DNA of 64,000 nt, taken from the NCBI GenBank assembly GCA_963696495.1, contig CAVOKJ010000003.1, positions 124,001-188,000 of the forward strand. The letters are read 5' to 3'. The translations under genes and the position numbers were made by a program. Shown here one piece after another: positions 55,796-63,877 of this stretch. Every line of letters begins with the position of its first letter. Position 1 is the first letter of the stretch. The DNA is from Bog-756 sp963696495. GTDB taxonomy: Bacteria; Actinomycetota; Acidimicrobiia; Acidimicrobiales; RAAP-2. The notes beneath the pieces were generated by a model that saw nothing but the letters and a program-made list of their open reading frames with translations, did not search any database and had not been told where the DNA came from.

Positions 55796-57063
55796 CGATC
55801 GCTCCTTCGGGCTTGCTCGTTCTCCGTTGCGCGCTCGGCTTCCATCGCTTCGGTGAATGCCTCGAGCGTAGGGGCGATCGTAGCGGTCGGCCGCTCGGTG
55901 CCCGACAACGCCTCGACGGTCTTCAGGCCGTGGCCCGTCACCAGGGCCACCACCCGTTCGTCGGAGCGGATCACCCCCTGGGCGGCCAGCTTGGCCAAGG
56001 TGGCGATGGTCACGCCCCCGGCCGTCTCGGCGAAGATGCCCTCGGTCCGGGCCAACAGCCGGATCCCCTCGAGCACCTCCTCGTCGGTGACCGACGCACA
56101 GGAACCGCCCGAGGCCCGGATGGTGTCCAGCGCGTACCATCCGTCGGCCGGGTTGCCGATGGCCAACGACTTGGCGATGGTATGGGGCTTGACCGGACGG
56201 ATGGCATCGGTCCCCTCGGCGAACGCGGTGGCCACCGGTGAGCACCCTTCCGCCTGCGCCCCCGAGATCCGGACGACCGGCTCCTCGTCGAGTAGGCCCA
56301 CCTGCCACAGCTCACGGAAGCCCTTAGCCACCTTGGTCAGCTGGCTCCCCGAGCCGATCGGCACCACCACGTGATCGGGTGTGCGCCAGCCCAGCTGCTC
56401 GGCCACCTCGAAGGCCAGCGTCTTCGAGCCCTCGGCGTAGTACGTGCGCACGTTGACGTTCACGAACGCCCACGACGGCTGCTCGCTGGCCAGTTCGGCA
56501 CACAGGCGGTTGACGTCGTCGTAGCTCCCCTTGACGGCGATGACCCGCCCGCCGTACACCGCGGTCATGGTGACTTTGGCCGTCTCCAGATCGTCGGGGA
56601 TGAGGACCACGGAGTCCATGCCGGCCCGGGCGGCGTGGGCCGCCACCGAGTTGGCCAGGTTGCCCGTGGACGCGCAGGCGGCGATCTTGAATCCCAGCTG
56701 CCGGGCTTTGGTGAGCGCCACGGACACCACCCGGTCCTTGAACGAGCCGGTGGGGTTGGCGGTGTCGTCCTTGATCCAGAGCTCGCCCAGCCCGAGTTCG
56801 GCGGCGAGGCGATCGGCCCGGGTCAGGGGGGTGAACCCCGCCCCGAGGTCGACCGGCGTGGCGTCCTCGACGGGCAGCAGGTCGGCGTAACGCCAGATCG
56901 ACCGGGGCCCGGCCTCGACGCGCTCCCTGGTCATGGTGGCGGCCACGCGCTCGTAGTCGTAGGTCACCTCGAGGGGTCCGAAGCAGTAGTCACAGACGTG
57001 CAGGGCTTCGGCGGGATAGCCGCGCCCGCATTCACGGCAGCGCAGCCCAGAAACGAATTCCAC
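55792..57063 (-). CDS. thrC: threonine synthase (PLP-dependent)
   Basis: 423 residues from GTG 57063 with GAGGAG upstream. An N-terminal zinc ribbon (Cys9, Cys12, Cys24, Cys27) precedes the fold-type II PLP domain: Lys109 in NPTGSFKDR binds PLP, STGNLANSVAAHAARAG contacts phosphate, and VPIGSGSQLTKVAKGF closes the cofactor site. Such Zn-ribbon threonine synthases convert O-phosphohomoserine to threonine; a cysteine-synthase-like role using the carrier protein is an alternative because its ATG-coupled partner is a MoaD-like protein. Divergent from gpgS with a 190-base gap. Confidence 0.9.
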   Translation of the reverse strand: MEFVSGLRCRECGRGYPAEALHVCDYCFGPLEVTYDYERVAATMTRERVEAGPRSIWRYADLLPVEDATPVDLGAGFTPLTRADRLAAELGLGELWIKDDTANPTGSFKDRVVSVALTKARQLGFKIAACASTGNLANSVAAHAARAGMDSVVLIPDDLETAKVTMTAVYGGRVIAVKGSYDDVNRLCAELASEQPSWAFVNVNVRTYYAEGSKTLAFEVAEQLGWRTPDHVVVPIGSGSQLTKVAKGFRELWQVGLLDEEPVVRISGAQAEGCSPVATAFAEGTDAIRPVKPHTIAKSLAIGNPADGWYALDTIRASGGSCASVTDEEVLEGIRLLARTEGIFAETAGGVTIATLAKLAAQGVIRSDERVVALVTGHGLKTVEALSGTERPTATIAPTLEAFTEAMEAERATENEQARRSDR

Positions 57064-57253
57064 GGTGGTCTCCTCATCGCTCGGGCATTGGCACCTGGTA
57101 CGGACCGTCGAAGATCACGTACTGGTTGCCGCGGCGTCGCTGGGCCCGATCCCTCAGCCGCTCTGGATGATGGCTGCCATTCTTGCCGACGGGCCACGGC
57201 TCGTCAATGCGGGCACCCGATGGCGCCCGTCGGACCCTCGTCGATTCCCGCAC

Positions 57254-58084
57254 ATGGCCCGGTTGAGCGATGATGACAGCATGCCGATCGCTCGCATGCC
57301 CGAGGAGTGGGCCGGTCGCTACGAGCACAGCCGATTCCGAGCCGACGACCTGGCCGAGGCCAAGGGCGACCGCCGTGTGTCGGTCTGCATCCCGGCGCGC
57401 AACGAGGCCCAGACCGTCGGGCCCATCGTCCACGCCGTCGTCACCGCACTGGCCGGTGAGGGTGGCCCGCGGCTGGTCGACGAGGTCGTCGTCATCGACG
57501 ACGGGTCGGCCGACCGGACGGCGGACATCGCCCGGCAGGCGGGGGCCCGGGTCCTGTCCACCGGGTCGAAGGGGGGTGGGAAGGGACAGGCCATGCGGGC
57601 CGCCGTCGACGCGGTCGGCGGCGATCTCGTGGCCTTCGTCGATGCCGATGTCACCAACTTCGGCCCCCACTTCGTGACCGGTCTGCTCGGGCCCCTCCTG
57701 ACCGACGACTCGGTGAGCCTGGTGAAGGGCTGCTACGAGCGACCCCTCCACGGCGCACCGGACGGCGGGGGACGAGTCACCGAGCTCATGGCCAAGCCGG
57801 TGATCGACCTCCTCTTCCCCCACCTGGCGTCGATCGAGCAACCACTGGCCGGGGAGACGGCGGCACCGCGGTGGGTCCTGGAGAAGTGTGGCCTGGCCGA
57901 CGGGTACGCGGTCGAGCTGGCCCTCCTCATCGACGTCGCCGCCCGCTTCGGCGTAGCCACCGTCGCCCAGGTCGACCTCGGCACCCGGGTCCACCGGAAC
58001 CGCCCCCTGGCCGAGCTGCGGCCCCAGGCCACCGACATCCTGAGGGCCGCACTGGCCCGGGCTCCCCTCGTCACTCCCGACTAA
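57254..58084 (+). CDS. gpgS: glucosyl-3-phosphoglycerate synthase
   Basis: 276 residues if started at ATG 57254; ATG 57281 (MPIARMPEEWAGRYE) is an alternative, since neither has a clear ribosome site. The GT-A fold shows VSVCIPARNEAQTVGPIVHA, DEVVVIDDGSADRTADIARQ, the DADVTNF metal motif, VKGCYERPLHGAPDGGGRVT and EQPLAGETAAPRWVLE, all matching GpgS, which transfers glucose from NDP-glucose to 3-phosphoglycerate in methylglucose lipopolysaccharide or glucosylglycerate synthesis. The phosphatase GpgP is not in the window. Confidence 0.92.
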   Translation: MARLSDDDSMPIARMPEEWAGRYEHSRFRADDLAEAKGDRRVSVCIPARNEAQTVGPIVHAVVTALAGEGGPRLVDEVVVIDDGSADRTADIARQAGARVLSTGSKGGGKGQAMRAAVDAVGGDLVAFVDADVTNFGPHFVTGLLGPLLTDDSVSLVKGCYERPLHGAPDGGGRVTELMAKPVIDLLFPHLASIEQPLAGETAAPRWVLEKCGLADGYAVELALLIDVAARFGVATVAQVDLGTRVHRNRPLAELRPQATDILRAALARAPLVTPD

Positions 58085-58108
58085 TGAGCCGGACGCGGGC
58101 GTCGCTCC

Positions 58109-59854
58109 CTAGGCCGTGGCCGTGGCCGACCCCACCCCGCAGAGTCGTCCTGGCCGGCCGGCATCGTTGTCCCCGTCGGCACCGCTGTCCCGCTCGTCAC
58201 CGAGCCCGGTGACGGCCGTGGGGCTGTCGGCCCCCGCGCTGGCGGCTCCGGTGGCCACCGCCGCCTCCACCGCTGCCTCCACCGCTCCGACGTCGGCGGC
58301 TTGGCGGCGACGGCCGGGCACGATGAGGGCGGCGATGACACCGGCGGCCACGACCGCGGCCCCGCCGTACACGGCGGCCGTCATCCCGTGGACGTAGTCG
58401 GCTCCCGAGGCGTAGCCGCCGTGAGCGCTGAACACGGCACCCAGCACGGCGATGCCCAGCACCCCTCCGAGCTCCCGGAAGGCGGCGTTGGCGCCCGAGG
58501 CCACCCCTTCGAGGGCACGGGGCACGGCCCCGAGCACCAACGAGGCCAGGGGCACGAAGAACAGGGTCATCCCGACGCCACAGATGATGAACGGGACCAC
58601 GACGTCGGCGTACGGCGTCGTCGGGGTGATCACGGTCGCCAGCCAGGTGAGTCCGAGTGCCTGGAGGGAGAGACCGGTGACCACCAACGGCTTCCCACCC
58701 CACCGTTCGGCGAGGTTGCCCACGACCGGGGCCAGGAGCATCGGCATGGCCGTCCACGGCAGGATCCGGATCCCGGCGGCCAGCGGCGAGAGGCCCTGGA
58801 CCACCTGGAGGAACTGCACCAGGAAGAAGATGGCCCCGAACATGCCGAAACTGAAGAGCATGGCCGTCACGTTCACGGAGGCGAAGCCGCGATGGCGGAA
58901 CAGCCGGATGTCCAACATCGGGTGCGAGGAGCGCAGCTCCCACCGGACGAATCCCGCCAGAGCGATGGCTCCGACGACGAAGGACCCGACCACCGACGCA
59001 CTCGACCAGCCGTTGCTGTTCCCCCGCACCAGGCCCAGCACCACGCCGAACAACCCGAGACTCACCAGCCCCACGCCCACCAGGTCGAGCGGCGACGCCA
59101 CTCCCCTCGACTCGGACAGCTTCCACCAGGCCAGCGGGACCAGCACGATCCCCACCGGCACGTTCAGCCAGAAGATGTACTGCCACGACCACCCCGAGGT
59201 GACGGCGCCGCCGACCAGCGGACCGAGTGCGACCGCCGCCCCTCCGATGGCGCCCCAGATGCCGAGGGCGAAGTTCCGGCGTTCGGGAGGCACGGCGGCA
59301 CTGAGCAGTGTCAGGGAGAGGGGCATGATCATCGCCCCGCCCGCACCCTGGATGGCTCGGGCCACGATCAGCATCCCGATGGTCGGGGCCAGGGCCGCCA
59401 GCGCCGATGCGGCGGTGAAGACGGCGATGCCGGTCACGAACGTGCGCCGTCGACCGAACCGCTCCCCGACCGCCGCCGCCGACAGCAACAGGACGGCGAA
59501 GGTGAGGGTGTACGCATTGACCGTCCACTCGAGACCCGAGAGCCCGGCGTGGAGGTGCACCCGGATCACCGGGAGGGCGGTCGACACCACCAGGTTGTCC
59601 AGCGACGCCATGAACAGCGCCATGCCGGTGATCACCATGGCCCACACGGCCCGCGACCGGTCCGAGCGACCGGCGGCGGGTCGGACGGCGCCAGGGTCGG
59701 AAGCCGGGCTCCCTCCCGTGGCGGGGCTCCCTTCGGTGGTGAGGCTCCCTTCGGTGGCGAGCGTGCCGACGGTGGCGGCTGGGGCCGGCGCGGCAGCCGG
59801 CACCACGTCGGTCATCGGGCGACCCGAGGCCCGGCGGACCCTCGCCGTCTCCAT
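58109..59854 (-). CDS. MFS transporter, DHA2-like (14 TM) exporter
   Basis: 581 residues if started at ATG 59854; ATG 59815 (MTDVVPAAAP) is an alternative. A disordered Ala/Gly/Pro/Thr-rich head with repeated GSLTTEGSPATGGSPAS precedes fourteen membrane helices: ITGMALFMASLDNLVVSTAL, GERFGRRRTFVTGIAVFTAA and the motif C-like LGPLVGGAVTSGWSWQYIFW. C-terminal tail is Ala/Val/Asp-rich. A TetR gene lies just upstream in the same direction, with an AGTGATCACT site between them, as in typical drug-responsive exporter pairs. Confidence 0.88.
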   Translation of the reverse strand: METARVRRASGRPMTDVVPAAAPAPAATVGTLATEGSLTTEGSPATGGSPASDPGAVRPAAGRSDRSRAVWAMVITGMALFMASLDNLVVSTALPVIRVHLHAGLSGLEWTVNAYTLTFAVLLLSAAAVGERFGRRRTFVTGIAVFTAASALAALAPTIGMLIVARAIQGAGGAMIMPLSLTLLSAAVPPERRNFALGIWGAIGGAAVALGPLVGGAVTSGWSWQYIFWLNVPVGIVLVPLAWWKLSESRGVASPLDLVGVGLVSLGLFGVVLGLVRGNSNGWSSASVVGSFVVGAIALAGFVRWELRSSHPMLDIRLFRHRGFASVNVTAMLFSFGMFGAIFFLVQFLQVVQGLSPLAAGIRILPWTAMPMLLAPVVGNLAERWGGKPLVVTGLSLQALGLTWLATVITPTTPYADVVVPFIICGVGMTLFFVPLASLVLGAVPRALEGVASGANAAFRELGGVLGIAVLGAVFSAHGGYASGADYVHGMTAAVYGGAAVVAAGVIAALIVPGRRRQAADVGAVEAAVEAAVATGAASAGADSPTAVTGLGDERDSGADGDNDAGRPGRLCGVGSATATA

Positions 59855-59922
59855 GAGCACACCCAACCGCCTCCGGGCCCGACGGCGGGCGGCGGAGGCG
59901 GTCCGCCACGATCTTGTTTGTG

Positions 59923-59932
59923 AGTGATCACT
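59923..59932. promoter_or_regulatory. AGTGATCACT palindrome between TetR and exporter gene
   Basis: Perfect 10-bp palindrome about 70 bases upstream of the exporter start and in the TetR-exporter gap. It shares TTGTGAGTG(A/G)TCA with the TetR promoter operator at 60613-60626. Confidence 0.5.
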
Positions 59933-59973
59933 AGATTGACGGGGCAAAAAAAGCGGGACGGCAAAGGGCTGGT

Positions 59974-60600
59974 TCATGCGGGGACCTCCGCGTTCGCGGC
60001 CCCGTCGGCACGGTGCTGTGCCTCGAGGGCCTTGGTGACGGCCTTGATGGCCTCTACTTTTTCGGGTACCTGGCACAGATTCTGTGCCCATCGGTCAGGC
60101 AGGGACAGGAGATCGATCGCCGCCATCACGTTGATGAGCATTCCCATGGCGAAGAACTCGCGGAGCTCCTCGTCACTCAGATGGGTCCGCTCGACGACGA
60201 CCTCTTGGAGGACCTCGAAGGTCCGTCGGCAGCTGCGGGCGATGTCGGGGTCGCTCGGAGCGGCGGCGAAGCCGTGCAGCTGCACCTGGAGCAGCTCGGG
60301 ATCCTGCATCAGCTCCACGTAGGCGGTGCCCATGGCGGCCAGCGCCTCCTCACCCTCCAGGCCCTCGCTGACCCGGGTCAGTTCGTTGATGATCCGGTCC
60401 CCCACCAGGTCGTAGGTGGCGACGAACAGGTCCTTCTTGGTCCCGAACAGCCGGAAGAGGTACGGCTGGGAGATTCCGGCGCGGGCGGCGATCGCCTCGG
60501 TGGACGTGCCGGCATACCCCGACCGGGCGAACTCGGAGATGGCCGCCGCCAGCACCGAGGTTCGTCGTTCCTGGGCGGTCTGCCGGGTGGACACCATCAT
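59974..60600 (-). CDS. TetR/AcrR family regulator of the MFS exporter
   Basis: 208 residues from ATG 60600, the first ATG, which is 6 bases from the proposed -10; a second ATG (60597) and a GTG (60594, GGAG 7 bases upstream) are alternatives. The HTH is in AAISEFARSGYAGTSTEAIA and ARAGISQPYLFRLFGTKKDL. The ligand domain starts near TRVSEGLEGEEALAAMGTAY. It precedes the exporter gene on the same strand and has its own operator at both sides, so it probably represses itself and the exporter. Confidence 0.9.
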   Translation of the reverse strand: MMVSTRQTAQERRTSVLAAAISEFARSGYAGTSTEAIAARAGISQPYLFRLFGTKKDLFVATYDLVGDRIINELTRVSEGLEGEEALAAMGTAYVELMQDPELLQVQLHGFAAAPSDPDIARSCRRTFEVLQEVVVERTHLSDEELREFFAMGMLINVMAAIDLLSLPDRWAQNLCQVPEKVEAIKAVTKALEAQHRADGAANAEVPA

Positions 60601-60606
60601 GCTCCT

Positions 60607-60636
60607 ATTGTGAGTGGTCAATCACTACCTTGTCAA
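60607..60636 (-). promoter_or_regulatory. promoter TTGACA-N18-CACAAT with operator in the spacer
   Basis: Minus strand: TTGACA (60636-60631), 18-base spacer, CACAAT (60612-60607). The spacer holds AGTGGTCAATCACT (60613-60626), an inverted repeat AGTG-N6-CACT. Arrangement matches the ArsR promoter at 23726. Confidence 0.55.
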
Positions 60637-60676
60637 GGGGGGTCTGTCCGGTCTGGTCCGGTGGCGACCCAACGGG

Positions 60677-60682
60677 TAGCGT
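60677..60682 (+). promoter_or_regulatory. -10 box TAGCGT for otsA
   Basis: TAGCGT ends 7 bases before ATG 60690; leaderless transcript expected. Confidence 0.5.
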
Positions 60683-60689
60683 CGCCCCC

Positions 60690-62111
60690 ATGGCCGCCGC
60701 CCGGACCCAGTTGGCCGGAGACGGTTCGCTGGCGGACACCGTGCTCGTGTCCAATCGGGGACCGCTCGCCTTCCACTTCGAGGATGGCGTCCCGGTGGTC
60801 GGCGAGGTCGGTGGAGGCCTGGCCGGATCGCTCCATCCGCTGGTGACCGGCACCGGGGCCACCTGGGTCGCCTCGACGATGAGCGAGGCCGACCGGGCCG
60901 CCGTCGACGCGGGCCTGATGACCGAGGAGGGCCTGCGGATCGAACTGGTCGAGCCCGAGCCCGACATCTACAACATGGCCTACAACGTGGTGTCCAACGC
61001 CATCCTCTGGTTCTGCCACCACCACCTCTTCGACGCCGCCCGCCGGCCCCGGGCCGACCGGAGGTGGATGGAGGCCTGGGACGGCTATCGCGAGTTCAAC
61101 CAGCTGTTCGCCGAGCGGGTGGCCAAGGTGGCACCCGAGGGTGGGAGGGTCCTCGTCCAGGACTACCACCTGGCGCTGATGGGCTCCGAGCTGGCCAGGC
61201 TGCGGCCCGACCTGAGGACCACCCACTTCACCCACACGCCGTTCGCCGACCCGTCGGTGCTCCGGATGTTGCCCACGTCGGTGGGCGCCGAGCTGCTCAC
61301 CGGCATGGCCGGCTTCGGGACCTGTGGGTTCCACACCGAGCGGTGGGCGGCGGCCTACCGCGCCTGCCAGTCCGACGTCGGCGGGAGGAACACCGGCCCG
61401 CCGATGCCCACGTTCGTGTCGCCGCTCTCCAGCGACCCGATCTCGCTCCGGGCCGAGGCGTCCGACCCGTCGGTGCCCCTGGCCCTGACCCGCATCGAGG
61501 AGCTCATCGGCGGGAGCGACCGCCAGGCCATCGTGCGGGTGGACCGCATGGAGCTGTCGAAGAACCTGCTGCGGGGGTTCTGGGCCTTCGAGGAGCTGCT
61601 CGAGTTCGAGCCGCAGCGGCGCGAACGTGTCGTCTTCGTGGCGCTCGCCTACCCGACCCGGCAGGGGCTACCCGAGTACCTGGCCTACCAGAACGAGGTC
61701 GAATCCACCGTCGCCCGCATCAACGAACGGTGGGGCATGCCCGGCTGGACCCCGATCGTGCTCGAGGTCGAGGACGACTACCACCGGTCGCTGGCCGCCC
61801 TCACCCGCTACGACGTCCTCCTCGTGAACCCGGTCCGCGACGGCCTGAACCTCGTCGCCAAGGAGGGCCCGCTGCTCAACGCCCGGGACGGCGTGCTGGC
61901 CCTGTCGCGGGAGGCCGGCGCGTTCGACGAGCTCGGGGGAGCGGCTCTGGAGATCAATCCCTTCGATGTCTCGGGGACCGCCGCCGTGTTGGCCCGTGCC
62001 CTCGACATGGAAGCCGGGGAGCGGGGGACGAGAGCCGCCACGCTCCGCGGGACCGTCCTCGCCCGTGAGCCGTCGGACTGGTTGGCCGATCAGCTCGACG
62101 CCGCCGGCTGA
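60690..62111 (+). CDS. otsA: trehalose-6-phosphate synthase (GT20)
   Basis: 473 residues from ATG 60690. GT20 motifs: VLVSNRGPLAFHFEDG, VVGEVGGGLAGSLHPL (glucose-phosphate loop), RVLVQDYHLALMGSELARLR, TTHFTHTPFADPSVLRMLPT, AIVRVDRMELSKNLLRGFWA and LLVNPVRDGLNLVAKEGPLL. The enzyme joins UDP-glucose and glucose 6-phosphate. The N-terminal portion is more divergent than E. coli OtsA, so a related glycosyl-phosphate product cannot be excluded. otsB is convergent 19 bases downstream, so the pair is not an operon but the pathway is complete. Leaderless promoter. Confidence 0.9.
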   Translation: MAAARTQLAGDGSLADTVLVSNRGPLAFHFEDGVPVVGEVGGGLAGSLHPLVTGTGATWVASTMSEADRAAVDAGLMTEEGLRIELVEPEPDIYNMAYNVVSNAILWFCHHHLFDAARRPRADRRWMEAWDGYREFNQLFAERVAKVAPEGGRVLVQDYHLALMGSELARLRPDLRTTHFTHTPFADPSVLRMLPTSVGAELLTGMAGFGTCGFHTERWAAAYRACQSDVGGRNTGPPMPTFVSPLSSDPISLRAEASDPSVPLALTRIEELIGGSDRQAIVRVDRMELSKNLLRGFWAFEELLEFEPQRRERVVFVALAYPTRQGLPEYLAYQNEVESTVARINERWGMPGWTPIVLEVEDDYHRSLAALTRYDVLLVNPVRDGLNLVAKEGPLLNARDGVLALSREAGAFDELGGAALEINPFDVSGTAAVLARALDMEAGERGTRAATLRGTVLAREPSDWLADQLDAAG

Positions 62112-62130
62112 GCTGCCTGACCGAGACCGC

Positions 62131-62976
62131 TCACCCGCCGGCCTCCCCGGCGAGCCAACGCAGCGCGGCGAACGCCTCGACAGGGCCGTCCAACACCAGG
62201 TCGGCCGCCTCCAGGACCGCCGGCGCGCTCTCGTCGTCCGCCACCGCCACCGCCACGGTGACGGTCCCCCCGACCGTGGCCGCGTGGGCCAGGGCGGCGA
62301 ACGCCGGCAGATCACCCAGGTCGTCCCCCAGGTAGCAGCCGGCTGAGCAGCCCTGCAGCAGCCGCTCGGTCACCGACCCCTTGTCGATGGCCAACGGTGG
62401 ACGCAGCTCGAGCGAGCACCGACCCGGGTGGGGCACGAGCCCGGTGCGCTCCGCCTCGTCGCCGACGGCCGCCGAGGCCCACGAAGCTGCGGCCGGGGCC
62501 GTCCGCCAGTGGACGGTGACGGCGAGTCCCTTCGACTCGACCAGCGTCCCCACCGGTGCGCCGGCGCGCAGCCGGTCCACCACCTCGTCGATGACCGGTC
62601 GCCACCCCTCGGCCTCCGGGTCGGGCACGATCCGGCCGTCGGCCGTCGCCACCTCGAGGCCGTAGAGGCCCACGAAGAGCGGGGACGCCTCACCGGTACC
62701 GGGCACCGAGGCGCGCCCGGTCAGATGCTCGACCAGGAAGGAGACCGGGCGGCCCGACACCACCGCCACCGTCTTGAAGCGGCGGGACAACGCCACCAGC
62801 AGCTCGGCGGTCCCGTCGAGGGGGCGGGCGTCGCCGGGGCGGTCGACGATGGGCGACAGCGTGCCGTCGAAGTCGGAGACGATGGCCGTGGCAGCCGGAT
62901 CGACCAACAGTGGCGCCAGCGCGCGGCGCACCGACGCCGTCGGCGGGCCGGCCGGCCCGGCGCTTCCCGCCGTCAA
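62131..62976 (-). CDS. otsB: trehalose-6-phosphate phosphatase
   Basis: 281 residues if started at TTG 62976 (12 bases after the upstream stop); GTG 62931 (VRRALAPLLV) is an equally good or better candidate. HAD motifs are SDFDGTLSPI (nucleophile Asp), VVSGRPVSFLVEHL, and YLGDDLGDLPAF for the Mg site, the OtsB/Trehalose_PPase signature. It dephosphorylates trehalose 6-phosphate to trehalose. It is convergent with otsA and follows the LytR_C gene on the same strand. Confidence 0.88.
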   Translation of the reverse strand: MTAGSAGPAGPPTASVRRALAPLLVDPAATAIVSDFDGTLSPIVDRPGDARPLDGTAELLVALSRRFKTVAVVSGRPVSFLVEHLTGRASVPGTGEASPLFVGLYGLEVATADGRIVPDPEAEGWRPVIDEVVDRLRAGAPVGTLVESKGLAVTVHWRTAPAAASWASAAVGDEAERTGLVPHPGRCSLELRPPLAIDKGSVTERLLQGCSAGCYLGDDLGDLPAFAALAHAATVGGTVTVAVAVADDESAPAVLEAADLVLDGPVEAFAALRWLAGEAGG

Positions 62977-62987
62977 CGGATCGCCGG

Positions 62988-63575
62988 TCAGCCGGCGGCC
63001 GTGGCGGCGGCCGTGGTGGCGGTGGTGGCGGTGGTGGGCGCCACCTTGGCCGCCAGGTCGGGACCGACCACCACGAGCACCTGGGCCGTACCGATCGAGC
63101 TGATCGGGGCAGCCGTCGTGTAGGGGAGGACCGCGGTCGGGGCCAGGTGCAGCGTCGTGGCGATGGTCTTCGCCTCCGGCTGGTAGCCGGCCACGTAGTA
63201 GACGTCCGATGCCGACGCCTGCGCCGTGGCATCCGTCGGCGGCAGCAGGTCCCAACCGCCCGGCTGGAGCTCGTTGGCGACGGCGGCTGCCGCCCCGGTC
63301 ACACCGGAGGCGTTCGCCACCAACACCGGTACCCGGCTCGGTGGGACGGTGGTGGTCGTCGGCACCGGATGGGCGGGTGTGGTGGTCGTGGTCGGTGAGG
63401 TCGGTGCGGCCGCGGAGCCGGTCGTGGTGGTCGACGGATGGATGACCCCCAACAAGAGCACCGTTGCCGCCACGAAGACGACGAGCACGATCAAGGCGCG
63501 GAGCGGGGGCAGCCCACCGCCACGCCCGCCGCGTGCCCCCGATGGTTGTCCGTCACGCTCAGAAGGGTCGGCCAC
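62988..63575 (-). CDS. LytR_C-domain protein with N-terminal anchor
   Basis: 195 residues from GTG 63575; ATG 63650 is an alternative. A membrane anchor (PPLRALIVLVVFVAATVLLL) and a Thr/Pro linker precede the LytR_C domain (VPVLVANASGVTGAAAAVAN, then DVYYVAGYQPEAKTIATTLH, VLVVVGPDLA). LytR_C domains are found at the C-terminus of LCP cell-wall ligases or alone, as here, and probably bind envelope polymers. The C-terminus is AT-repeat-rich (TTATTATTAAATAAG). Upstream of otsB on the same strand; a tRNA gene lies beyond. Confidence 0.85.
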   Translation of the reverse strand: MADPSERDGQPSGARGGRGGGLPPLRALIVLVVFVAATVLLLGVIHPSTTTTGSAAAPTSPTTTTTPAHPVPTTTTVPPSRVPVLVANASGVTGAAAAVANELQPGGWDLLPPTDATAQASASDVYYVAGYQPEAKTIATTLHLAPTAVLPYTTAAPISSIGTAQVLVVVGPDLAAKVAPTTATTATTAAATAAG

Positions 63576-63724
63576 TGCGTGCCAGCCTGCCAACCTGGGG
63601 CCCGGGAAGCAAGGGTTTCCGATCCGAGGACCGCCGCGTCGACCCGGCACCTTCGGGCAACGTCATCGAACGGGCGCGCGCCGGCCGTAGGATGGCCTCG
63701 GCGCCGGGTCGTTCCCGGGACCGT

Positions 63725-63800
63725 GCCGGTGTGGCGCAGTTGGTAGCGCAGACGACTTGTAATCGTCAGGTCGTGGGTTCGATTCCCACCGCCGGCTCCA
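63725..63800 (+). tRNA. tRNA-Thr(UGU)
   Basis: Acceptor GCCGGTG pairs with CGCCGGC (63790-63796, one G-U), discriminator T and encoded CCA (63798-63800). Anticodon stem GACGA/TCGTC encloses CTTGTAA with anticodon TGT at 63758-63760, reading ACA. D arm GCGCAGTTGGTAGCGC and T arm GGGTTCGATTCCC are intact. Confidence 0.97.
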
Positions 63801-63877
63801 AATTTTCCAGTGCATCTCCTGCTGAATCTCTCCAGAAGGTCCCTACCGCGGGAGAGCCGCCCGTCGGCGGCCGGGGA

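Noticed and set aside
59941..59953. Intrinsic terminator after the TetR gene (A/T-rich run).
   Set aside because: A run of T on the minus strand is present but I could not find a stem-loop directly before it.
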